Shown piece after piece: positions 43,136 through 49,875 of a DNA stretch of 64,000 bases. Positions within the stretch are counted from its first letter, which is position 1. Each line of letters starts with the position of its first letter. Below the pieces are notes generated by a model. The model ran no database searches. It was not told where the DNA came from and worked only from the letters and a program-made list of their open reading frames with translations. The translations under genes and the position numbers were made by a program. Source of the DNA: Actinomyces oris (GTDB lineage Bacteria > Actinomycetota > Actinomycetes > Actinomycetales > Actinomycetaceae); the NCBI RefSeq assembly GCF_001929375.1, contig NZ_MSGO01000001.1:22467-86466 (forward strand), in the 5' to 3' direction.

Positions 43136-43469
43136 ATCTCTTTACCTGAGAGAGATGCGGGATGCGATATCCCGCATCGTCACCCTCATTGACGGAGTCC
43201 CGGTCGCTAGTGACCTCGAGGACGACCGGGTGAAGGCTGACGCTCCATCTTGGAACTTCACGATTCTTGGAGAGGCGGCGGCGAAGCTGCCTGAGGAGTT
43301 TCGTGTAGGTCACCCGGAAATCATCTGGCGTCGATCCATCGGTCTGCGCAATCGAGTCGTGCACGGGTATTGGTCAATCGACGTCGACATCCTGGTGACG
43401 ACGGCACGCAACGATCTTCCTGAACTCGGCCGGCAACTTGGCGCCCTGTTATCCGGCATGGAGCCGTAG
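43122..43469 (+). CDS. hepT: HepT-like HEPN ribonuclease toxin
   Basis: The 115-residue protein has the HEPN active site RNRVVHGY (R-x4-H-x-Y) near residue 83; the Tyr is the known AMPylation target in HepT/MNT systems. The helices WNFTILGEAAAKLPEEFR and IIWRRSIGLRNRVVHG are typical of DUF86 proteins. It looks intact, while the cognate antitoxin just upstream is disrupted twice. The ATG at 43122 overlaps the antitoxin stop, the normal arrangement for this pair; a GTG at 43089 is an alternative. Confidence 0.87.
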   Translation: MWRLESLYLREMRDAISRIVTLIDGVPVASDLEDDRVKADAPSWNFTILGEAAAKLPEEFRVGHPEIIWRRSIGLRNRVVHGYWSIDVDILVTTARNDLPELGRQLGALLSGMEP

Positions 43470-43520
43470 CGAATCGCAACCCCGGAAGTCAGTCGTGCCC
43501 TGCCGCCGCCGTCGCCCCGC

Positions 43521-43695
43521 TCAGGGTGACGCCACGACCGGCTGGCCCTCGCTGGGCCGGATCACCACGGAGCCCGGGCCGTGGAAGGCCAGCTGGAAGG
43601 ACTCGCCCGAGCCGCGCCCAATGAGAGAACCCAACGTGAAGCTGCTCTTGATCTGCGGCTGCAGGTTCGCCGACCAGCAGGTCGCCGCCTGCGGG
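43521..43695 (-). pseudogene. AIM24-family protein remnant (C-terminal)
   Basis: The minus-strand frame ends with WSANLQPQIKSSFTLGSL, then IGRGSGESFQLAFHGPGSVV and RPSEG, which resembles the C-terminal end of actinobacterial AIM24-family proteins. The upstream 150 or more residues are missing. A shorter stretch near 44455-44500 resembles the DNA around this stop codon and may be a second scrap. Confidence 0.6.
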
Positions 43696-43833
43696 GCAGC
43701 GAAGGTCGGTTGCCGCGAGCAGTTCAGAAGCATCCGCGGGCTGTCAGAGGGCGGGGCCGTTGTCTGATTCGGTGGTGGTGTCTGGCTGCCGAGTGTTGTG
43801 GTAGAGGGGAAGACTCTGCGACCGAGTTTCGTA

Positions 43834-43839
43834 TACGAT
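43834..43839 (+). promoter_or_regulatory. -10 element of a leaderless antitoxin gene
   Basis: TACGAT is followed by ATTGCC and then ATG. The same -10, spacing and flank (ATACGATATT then four bases then ATG) occur before the antitoxin at 48301, and a related TACGAT lies before HipB at 44594. Confidence 0.55.
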
Positions 43840-43845
43840 ATTGCC

Positions 43846-44118
43846 ATGGGTGAGCACCTTCTCCACGGACGTCGCGTTAGCGACGAGCAGATCCAGGCCT
43901 GGGCTGACGAAGCTGAGGCCGGCTACGACCTTCAACAGCTGCCCCGTCCGACTCCTGGTCGGCCCCCAGTCGGGCGGGGGCCCGGCACGGTTGTGACTGT
44001 CCGACTCGACGAGGAGCTTCTTGCTGCGTTGCTGAAGCGCGCCGCTGATGAGGGGATTACGAACCGGTCGGAGGCCGTGCGAGCCGCTGTCAAGCAATGG
44101 GCTCATGTCGCTGCCTGA
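43846..44118 (+). CDS. Ribbon-helix-helix antitoxin
   Basis: The 90-residue protein has a linker-like N-terminus with two prolines in tandem (PRPTPGRPPVGRGPG, about residues 35-49) and a C-terminal ribbon-helix-helix (TVVTVRLDEELLAALLKRAA then DEGITNRSEAVRAAVKQW) of the CopG/Arc type. It should bind its own promoter and neutralise the toxin encoded next. The gene overlaps the toxin start by 14 bases. A decayed paralogue lies at 42339. The start lies six bases after a TACGAT -10, so translation is probably leaderless. Confidence 0.83.
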   Translation: MGEHLLHGRRVSDEQIQAWADEAEAGYDLQQLPRPTPGRPPVGRGPGTVVTVRLDEELLAALLKRAADEGITNRSEAVRAAVKQWAHVAA

Positions 44119-44395
44119 TATCCATCGGTCTGCCCGCAAGCACTATGCGACGGACCATCTCGGCGATGAGGATCTGCGCCACGCTTACGGTCATGTGCTG
44201 AACTCGCGTCCTCTGGACGATGAGGATGATCCGCGTCGATGGATTGTTCTTGGAGCCGATGAGTCCGGAAGAGTGCTGGAGCTCGTGGTCCTTGTTTTCG
44301 ACGACGGCTATGAACTGCTGATACATGCCATGAAGGCTCGGAAACAGTTCATGCATGAGATTCACTCAGGTAGTGCCGATCTCTCTGTGATCTGA
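44105..44395 (+). CDS. Putative toxin partner of the ribbon-helix-helix antitoxin
   Basis: The 96-residue protein reads RKHYATDHLGDEDLRHAYGH, then RWIVLGADESGRVLELVVLV and ELLIHAMKARKQF. The alternating strands and basic C-terminal helix recall BrnT-like or related RNase toxins of the RelE fold, but I cannot name the family with certainty. The ATG at 44105 lies inside the antitoxin gene, the usual coupling in type II systems. It appears intact. Confidence 0.65.
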   Translation: MSLPDIHRSARKHYATDHLGDEDLRHAYGHVLNSRPLDDEDDPRRWIVLGADESGRVLELVVLVFDDGYELLIHAMKARKQFMHEIHSGSADLSVI

Positions 44396-44623
44396 CCGAT
44401 TCAGGCAGGCTTCACGTTGCCGTTGCGCGGCTACTGGAGTTGCTTACTCCGTCGTTGTCGCCTCGCTCAGGACGACGTCACCTCTGGCTGGCTCAGGCGT
44501 CCGAGGGGCGATCTTCAGTTGCCGGAACCGTCGTCCACTCCAAGTTCGCTGAACCGTACGACGAGCAACATCGCCACAACCATTGGTTCAGGCTACGATA
44601 GTCGTCATAGTGAACGGGGGAAC

Positions 44624-44911
44624 ATGTCGGGCTACAGGATCAACCGTCAGGTGACGGAGTTCGGAGAGCACGTGCGTGGGTGGCGCATGGTGCTCGGCCT
44701 GACCGCGCAGCAGGTCTCCGAGCGAGCGGGCATCACCCGTGACACCCTGCGCAAGATCGAGTCGGGCAACCCCAACGTCAGCTTCAATAGCGTCACCCAG
44801 GTGCTGCGCGCCCTGGGCATCCTCGACCAGCTTGTCGACGCGGCCGACCCCCTGGCCAGCGACATCGGTCGTCTCCGCGCCGGCCGCCTCACTAGAAAGC
44901 GCGCCCGATGA
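44624..44911 (+). CDS. HipB-like XRE-family antitoxin/regulator
   Basis: The 95-residue protein is a helix-turn-helix regulator: FGEHVRGWRMVLGLTAQQVS then ERAGITRDTLRKIESGNP and VTQVLRALGILDQLVDAADPL, which is the layout of HipB. A basic tail (RLTRKRAR) ends it. It overlaps the start of a HipA fragment by four bases, so it was once the first gene of a hipBA operon. A TACGAT -10 lies at 44594-44599 and GGGGG precedes the ATG. Confidence 0.82.
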   Translation: MSGYRINRQVTEFGEHVRGWRMVLGLTAQQVSERAGITRDTLRKIESGNPNVSFNSVTQVLRALGILDQLVDAADPLASDIGRLRAGRLTRKRAR

Positions 44912-45129
44912 CCACTATCGAGATCGACGGGCTCCTGGCTATTGCAAACGACTACCGGCTCACTCAATCGGAGGCGCGGGAGCGAATAAGACGCATCGCT
45001 GCGTCCCTGTCAGGATGGCGGGGCCAGGCGCGGGCGAACCGAGTCCCTGAGCGGGAGATCACCATGATGTCCGAGTTCATCGAGCCTCGCCTGGAAGCCC
45101 TCACCCGAGCCGCGCACGCCGAGAATTGA
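44908..45129 (+). pseudogene. HipA toxin remnant (C-terminal 73 codons)
   Basis: The short frame (LAIANDYRLTQSEARERIRR then IAASLSGWRGQARANRVPER) resembles the last helices of HipA kinases, which are normally 400 residues or more. The ATG-overlap start of hipA is kept while the whole kinase core is missing, as after an internal deletion. A hairpin follows at 45221. The peptide cannot be catalytically active. Confidence 0.65.
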
Positions 45130-45220
45130 AACGGCATCTCGTGAAGCGAATCGGGTATCCCCAGGGGCGCTGAAGGAAGCGTCAGTAGGCTTTGCCCGGC
45201 CCAGACTCCGGCCCAGGCCC

Positions 45221-45240
45221 GGTCGGGCGTAGTCCCGACC
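45221..45240 (+). terminator. Terminator hairpin after hipB and the hipA stump
   Basis: GGTCGGG and CCCGACC pair perfectly around a 6-base loop, about 90 bases after the HipA remnant. No T-tract follows. Confidence 0.5.
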
Positions 45241-45341
45241 TGGCTCGCACGTGGTCGCGTCCCGGAGTGACTGCGTCCCTCTCTTAGGCCAGCCGCAGCC
45301 CGCCCACCTCACTCATCCCAGGAAGGGAACCCGGCAGCCTT

Positions 45342-46946
45342 ATGACCATCGAGATGATCGTCGCCCTCATCGGCGCCTCGGTTGTCGCCTACGCGATCGT
45401 CAACAGGTTCCGCCTCATGGCCCCAGTACTTCTCATTGCTGCCGGCGTGGGAGTCGCGCTGCTTCCGGTGGGGGAGGAGATGCACCTGCCCAGCACGGTG
45501 GTCCTCACGATCTTCCTGCCGATCCTCCTGTACTGGGAGTCGCTGTCCGTCTCCCTCAACCGCATGCGGCGAAGCCTGCGCGGCATCATCCTCAGCGCCA
45601 CGGTGCTCGTCGCGATCACGGCCGCCCTCATCACCCTCATCGGCGTCCTCACGGGTCTGAGCGTGGGAGCCGCTCTCCTCATCGGGGCCTGCCTCGGCCC
45701 CACCGACGCCACCGCCGTCTCCAGCCTGGGACGAGGCATCAACCCCAACGGCCGCACCGTTCTTCAGGCCGAGTCGCTACTCAACGACGGCACCGCGCTG
45801 GTCATTTTCACCATCGCCCTCCAGACTGCGCAGGAATCCTCCGGCGTCACGGTCGGCCTCGTCGCCAAGGACATCCTGTTGTCATTCGGCGGAGGAATCG
45901 GTGCAGGGGTCCTCGTCGGCGCGGCAGTCACGAAGATCGGCATTCGGGTCCGCACCATCACCGACGACCCCATGCTGGCGACGATCACCGCCTTGGCCAC
46001 CCCGTTCGTCACCTTCTTCCTCGCTGAGGAGATCGGTGGCTCGGGCGTGCTCGCCGTCGTCACCTGCGACATCGTCATCTCCCGCTTCGCCGCCCCGCAC
46101 ACGTCCCTGGGCTCCCGAGTCCTCGGCATCCTCTTCTGGACGATCCTCACCCACATCCTCAACACCATTCTCTTCGTCATGGTGGGAGTGGCGCTCCCCG
46201 GCATCGTCGCTGAGCTCCCTCGCGCCGACCTCGTGCGCGGTCTCATCCTCATCCCCATCATCTACATCGCCATGGTCGCGGGAAGGTTCGCAGGCCAGCA
46301 CCTCATCATCTACTTCATCCGTGCCCTCGACCGCCGTCCCGAGCAGCGCATGCGCCGCACCAATATCCGCGGCCGCATCGTCTCCACGGTCGCCGGTTTC
46401 CGCGGCGCGTTCTCACTGGCGATGGCACTGTCCATCCCCGTCTCCTTCGACGGCGCCGCCTACACCGAGCGCAACCTCATCATCCTCGTCGTCGCCGGCG
46501 CGCCCCTCCTGTCCCTCCTCATCCAGGGCATCGCCCTGCCCTACGTGGTCCGCTGGGCCAACGCCAGGCCCTCAGCCGGCGCACAGACCGCCGAGTCAGT
46601 CGAGTCGCAGGAGACCGAAGCCCTCGCCGACATCCTCGCCGGCACCATCAGTCAGCTCGATGTCATCGCCGAACGCGGGGGCGTCGACGACGACGCAGCC
46701 ATCGAGGCGGTGCGCGCCGACTACGCACGTCGTCACGACTCCGTGCTCAACTCGGCCACAGAGAGTGAGGCCGACGTCTATAGCCGCCAAGAGAGTACCC
46801 TGCGGCTCGCCATCATCGAGCACCTGCGCGAGCGCGTACACGGCCTGCGCTTCGCCGGCCGCATCGACGACTCCACCGCCTCGCGAGTCAACCGGCGCCT
46901 CGATGTCGAGACCCTCCACATCAACGGCCCCCTCGACGTCGAGTAG
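45342..46946 (+). CDS. Na+/H+ antiporter, CPA1/NhaP type
   Basis: The 534-residue protein has about twelve transmembrane helices and a cytoplasmic tail of about 110 residues. GACLGPTDATAVSSLGRG near residue 111 and AESLLNDGTALVIF near residue 140 contain the cation-binding PTD and ND motifs of CPA1 antiporters. It exchanges Na+ (or K+) for protons in pH and salt homeostasis. The ATG follows GGAAGGGAA. It is the first long intact gene after the toxin-antitoxin cluster. Confidence 0.88.
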   Translation: MTIEMIVALIGASVVAYAIVNRFRLMAPVLLIAAGVGVALLPVGEEMHLPSTVVLTIFLPILLYWESLSVSLNRMRRSLRGIILSATVLVAITAALITLIGVLTGLSVGAALLIGACLGPTDATAVSSLGRGINPNGRTVLQAESLLNDGTALVIFTIALQTAQESSGVTVGLVAKDILLSFGGGIGAGVLVGAAVTKIGIRVRTITDDPMLATITALATPFVTFFLAEEIGGSGVLAVVTCDIVISRFAAPHTSLGSRVLGILFWTILTHILNTILFVMVGVALPGIVAELPRADLVRGLILIPIIYIAMVAGRFAGQHLIIYFIRALDRRPEQRMRRTNIRGRIVSTVAGFRGAFSLAMALSIPVSFDGAAYTERNLIILVVAGAPLLSLLIQGIALPYVVRWANARPSAGAQTAESVESQETEALADILAGTISQLDVIAERGGVDDDAAIEAVRADYARRHDSVLNSATESEADVYSRQESTLRLAIIEHLRERVHGLRFAGRIDDSTASRVNRRLDVETLHINGPLDVE

Positions 46947-47080
46947 ACCGACTTCCTTGCATCCGGCAAAGCTGCCTCCGACTGGGATCACGTTCCGATG
47001 ACGGCGGTATTCCAAGGATTTGGGCAGGAGTAGTCTTGCGTCGCCCCAACTCTCGAACATCCCAGAACGGAGCCCATGCG

Positions 47081-48088
47081 ATGACGCATGATGAATCCTC
47101 CAACCCGCTCGTGCCTGCCGACGATGCCGTCGAGTCCTCGACCAGCGACGACGAGCCCCTCTCCGACATTGTGTCCGAGCAGGACGAGCAGGCCCAGAAG
47201 TTCGCTGCCGAGTTCCTCAAGATGGTCATCCGACTCCGCGGCGTCCAGATCGACCGGGACGACTACCTGCGTCAGGAACTGCGCAAGCTTGGCACTGACG
47301 ACGACACTATTGCCCTGGCGCTGGAGACCACCCCGGTCCAGGCCGGCCTCACCCTGGCCCAGCTCGACGGTCTTACGGCCGCCACCATCACCTTCGAGAC
47401 CCGTAAGTCCGCTGCGATCTCGTTCGCTGCTGGGCTGCCGGGAGGTTTTGCGATGCTCGCAACCATCCCCGCCGATGTTACCCAGTACTACGTCCACGCC
47501 TTCCGGGTTATGCAGAAGCTCGCCTACATCTACGGCTGGAAGGACTTCCTGGGCGACCTCAACGAGATCGACGACGAGACACTCGGCAAGATGAGTCTCT
47601 TCCTGGGGATCATGTTGGGGGTCAGTGGGGCGGCATCATCCCTGACGACCTTCGCCAAGCAGATTGCCCGCCCGGCACTCCAGAAGCAGATCGCCAAGCA
47701 GACCCTGACCAAGACCGCCTGGTACGGGCCCATGAAGCAGACGCTCAAGCTCATCGGAATTAAGGTCTCCAAGGACTCCTTCGCCAAAGGTGTCACTAGG
47801 ACGGTGCCCGTGATCGGCGGCGTCATCTCCGGCGGGATGACGCTTGTGGCGCTTAAATCCCAGTCAACCCGCCTGCACAAGCACCTGCGCGAGATACCCC
47901 CGCCGGGTGTCGACGCCGCTGAATACCTCGCTGCACTTGACGACCTGGGCGCCCAGGCCGATGAGCCCCGTGTGCTTACCGCCGCACGGGAGAAGGTTAA
48001 GGGTGCCACCGACGAGGCGTCCGCCTGGGTCAAGGGGGCAGGCGGCTCGCTGCTGCGCAAGGTCCAGCGACAGCCTTCCGACCAGTGA
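47081..48088 (+). CDS. EcsC-like protein
   Basis: The protein of about 335 residues has an acidic N-terminus, the segment FAAGLPGGFAMLATIPADVT then QYYVHAFRVMQKLAYIYGW (about residues 115-155), which resembles the EcsC family core, and two further amphipathic or hydrophobic regions. A basic stretch (KQIAKQTLTKTAWYGPMKQT) follows. No enzyme motif is visible. The function is unknown; membrane association is an inference. The ATG at 47081 was preferred, with no strong ribosome-binding site at any candidate. Confidence 0.6.
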   Translation: MTHDESSNPLVPADDAVESSTSDDEPLSDIVSEQDEQAQKFAAEFLKMVIRLRGVQIDRDDYLRQELRKLGTDDDTIALALETTPVQAGLTLAQLDGLTAATITFETRKSAAISFAAGLPGGFAMLATIPADVTQYYVHAFRVMQKLAYIYGWKDFLGDLNEIDDETLGKMSLFLGIMLGVSGAASSLTTFAKQIARPALQKQIAKQTLTKTAWYGPMKQTLKLIGIKVSKDSFAKGVTRTVPVIGGVISGGMTLVALKSQSTRLHKHLREIPPPGVDAAEYLAALDDLGAQADEPRVLTAAREKVKGATDEASAWVKGAGGSLLRKVQRQPSDQ

Positions 48089-48288
48089 CATCGATCGCTC
48101 CGCGCTGCTCGCTTCACCAGAGTGTGTCCAACAAGTACCTGCGGTCATGTCACCCCGCCTGAACCTCGCCGGCTCACCTCACTGGATGTGAACGTCGGTG
48201 GCGCACGCATGGTGAAGTAGTTGGGCTCCCCTGCCGGCGGCTCCGGCAGCTCTCGCCACCTTGCCACCATCCGAGGCGAAGGGACCGA

Positions 48289-48294
48289 TACGAT
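48289..48294 (+). promoter_or_regulatory. -10 element of the Phd/YefM gene
   Basis: TACGAT is followed by six bases and ATG at 48301, identical in spacing to the antitoxin promoter at 43834. Confidence 0.5.
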
Positions 48295-48300
48295 ATTCCA

Positions 48301-48606
48301 ATGCCGTGTGAAACCAGTGGAATGGCGGTGACCGTCAGTGCCGATGAAGCAAGCCGGACGCTGCCGGTGCTCATCGACCGCATCGCCACCAGTCACCATG
48401 CCGTCGAGATCGTCTCGAGCAACGGCCGATCGGTTCTCATGCCTGCCGACGAGTACACGAGCTGGCAGGAGACCGCCTACCTCTTCCGGTCTCCCAAGAA
48501 CGCTCGCCGTCTGCTCGACGCATACGAACGGGCTCTCACGGACTCTCGCGCTCGAACCCGACCTCATTGCAGCGGCGCTGGAAGGAGCCGGTGTCCAAAT
48601 CGGTGA
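48301..48606 (+). CDS. Phd/YefM-family antitoxin, orphan with altered C-terminus
   Basis: Residues 8-80 (VTVSADEASRTLPVLIDRIA then NGRSVLMPADEYTSWQETAY) are a clear Phd/YefM DNA-binding antitoxin. After RRLLDAYERAL the frame becomes Arg/Ser-rich, while another frame continues plausibly as TLALEPDLIAAALEGAG, so a frameshift near 48535 is likely. A family C element starts at 48592, inside the end of the gene. No RelE/YoeB toxin follows. It is an antitoxin without a partner and perhaps a pseudogene; DNA binding may survive. The start at 48301 fits a leaderless transcript; ATG at 48322 is an alternative. Confidence 0.7.
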   Translation: MPCETSGMAVTVSADEASRTLPVLIDRIATSHHAVEIVSSNGRSVLMPADEYTSWQETAYLFRSPKNARRLLDAYERALTDSRARTRPHCSGAGRSRCPNR

Positions 48607-48711
48607 CAAAGGCGCCTCGGTGTCGTCAGTGCGGGAGAACAAACGTTGGAATTATGCGGTTTCTTCTCGCCCGTTCTGCTCTGTTCCAGGCCTTTGTCAC
48701 CGATTTGGACA
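48592..48711. mobile_element. MITE-like element, family C copy 1
   Basis: The 120-base unit has perfect 20-base terminal repeats (GTCCAAATCGGTGACAAAGG and complement) extended by T/A at the ends. It matches 49610-49729 closely, with both copies in the same orientation and both followed by TCGCCGGGCGTC. It overlaps the end of the orphan antitoxin gene. Confidence 0.85.
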
Positions 48712-48843
48712 TCGCCGGGCGTCTCGTTGGTGAGGGCGGAGGGCTGCTGGGGCCCTTCAGCAACTCCGGGTCCACCTGGGCTCGATCCGCACCAGCTCAC
48801 CTCGCCGGAGGTGCGCATCGGTCACGCACGCTGTCTGCGTTGT

Positions 48844-49170
48844 CTACGCCACCGACTGCAGCGGCACGATGCTGTCGAGCTGCTCGCGCAGGGCCCGGCG
48901 CTCAAGCCTGAGCTCGTAGTGGCTCTGCAAGTTCATCCACAGCTCGGCAGATGTGCCGAAGTACTTGGCCAGTCGTACAGCGGTGTCCGCAGTGATGCCG
49001 CGCTTGCCGTGCACGATCTCGTTGATGCGACGCGGGGGCACGCCGATGGCCGTGGCGAGCTTGTTCTGGGTGATCCCGAACCCCTCAATGAAGTCCTCCA
49101 TGAGGACCTCGCCCGGGTGAATCGGGTCGATCCGGTCAGCGTCAGTGGTAGTCGGCGAGCTCGACATCAT
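48844..49170 (-). CDS. higA: HigA antitoxin (XRE family)
   Basis: The 108-residue protein shows the HigA pattern: RIDPIHPGEVLMEDFIEGFG, then ITQNKLATAIGVPPRRINEI and GITADTAVRLAKYFGTSAEL with WMNLQSHYEL. It neutralises HigB and represses the operon. The ATG at 49170 has GGAGG upstream and lies inside the end of higB (28-base overlap), so translation is coupled. In HigBA systems the toxin gene comes first, as here. Confidence 0.92.
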   Translation of the reverse strand: MMSSSPTTTDADRIDPIHPGEVLMEDFIEGFGITQNKLATAIGVPPRRINEIVHGKRGITADTAVRLAKYFGTSAELWMNLQSHYELRLERRALREQLDSIVPLQSVA

Positions 49171-49423
49171 CCGCACCTCCTTCATGCCAGGTGAAACAGA
49201 GTCGCCACTGGGCGTTGACCCGAATGCTGAACTGGCCACGTCGATCGCCAGTCAGCCGCTCAAGCCGGTTGCCCGGTGGGATGCGCAGGTCTTCGACATC
49301 GGCTGCTGCGTGCAGAAGCTCCAGTTTGCGTAGCACGGCGGGCTGGAGCGACTTGTCAAGGGCGCGAACGTATTCCTCGCGCCACACTCGCTGGGTCGCC
49401 TTGTCCGCGAAGGACCTGATCAC
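49142..49423 (-). CDS. higB: HigB toxin (RelE-like mRNA interferase)
   Basis: The 93-residue protein (MIRSFADKATQRVWREEY, LRIPPGNRLERLTGDRRGQF, SIRVNAQWRLCFTW) is a complete HigB, a ribosome-dependent endoribonuclease. The start is GTG at 49423. A TATACC -10 lies about eight bases upstream, so the transcript is probably nearly leaderless. It pairs with higA, and the system looks functional. Confidence 0.92.
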   Translation of the reverse strand: MIRSFADKATQRVWREEYVRALDKSLQPAVLRKLELLHAAADVEDLRIPPGNRLERLTGDRRGQFSIRVNAQWRLCFTWHEGGADDVELADYH

Positions 49424-49435
49424 AACGACAGGGTA

Positions 49436-49456
49436 TAACGGAGGTCGTTAATAACG
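49436..49456 (-). promoter_or_regulatory. Putative HigA operator
   Basis: TAACG, five bases, CGTTA, then ATAACG form alternating inverted half-sites over and just upstream of the TATACC -10 box of higB. HigA proteins bind inverted sites of this kind; binding here is inferred. Confidence 0.5.
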
Positions 49457-49609
49457 CTAGTAGTTAACAGCGGGAGCAGGAAGGCGATGTTGAGCCGGGT
49501 GTGTGAGTGCGTCAGCGAACGCTGACGCCATCGGATCGTCTGCAGTGACGGCCGATGGCTTCATCCAGGGGGCCACGGTCGGTCCTCCTGTGTCATGGAA
49601 GTGGTTCAG

Positions 49610-49729
49610 TGTCCAAATCGGAGACAAAGGAGTCCCGGTGTCGTCCGCTCAAGCGAACAAACGTTGGAATCATGCGGTTTCTTCTCGTCCGTTCTGCTCT
49701 GTTCCAGGCCTTTGTCACCGATTTGGACA
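49610..49729. mobile_element. MITE-like element, family C copy 2
   Basis: The 120-base unit TGTCCAAATCGGAGACAAAGG to CCTTTGTCACCGATTTGGACA has one mismatch in the terminal repeats and is closely similar in its interior to 48592-48711. It lies in the 452-base spacer between higB and the sialidase stop. The rest of that spacer shows no gene. Confidence 0.85.
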
Positions 49730-49800
49730 TCGCCGGGCGTCCTGCGCCTGAGGAAGGCCGGGCGCCGCAGAGGCGGCCGGCGCCGCCGAGCAGGACAGCA

Positions 49801-49836
49801 CTGAGGGGTGGGACGCGCCGGCGTCCCACCCCTCAG
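49801..49836 (-). terminator. Sialidase terminator
   Basis: A perfect 16-base stem (CTGAGGGGTGGGACGC and complement) with loop GCCG lies 40 bases after the sialidase stop on the minus strand. Confidence 0.85.
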
Positions 49837-49875
49837 TCAGCGCTCAGAGCCGGATCGAGCCGGCTCATCGTGTGT

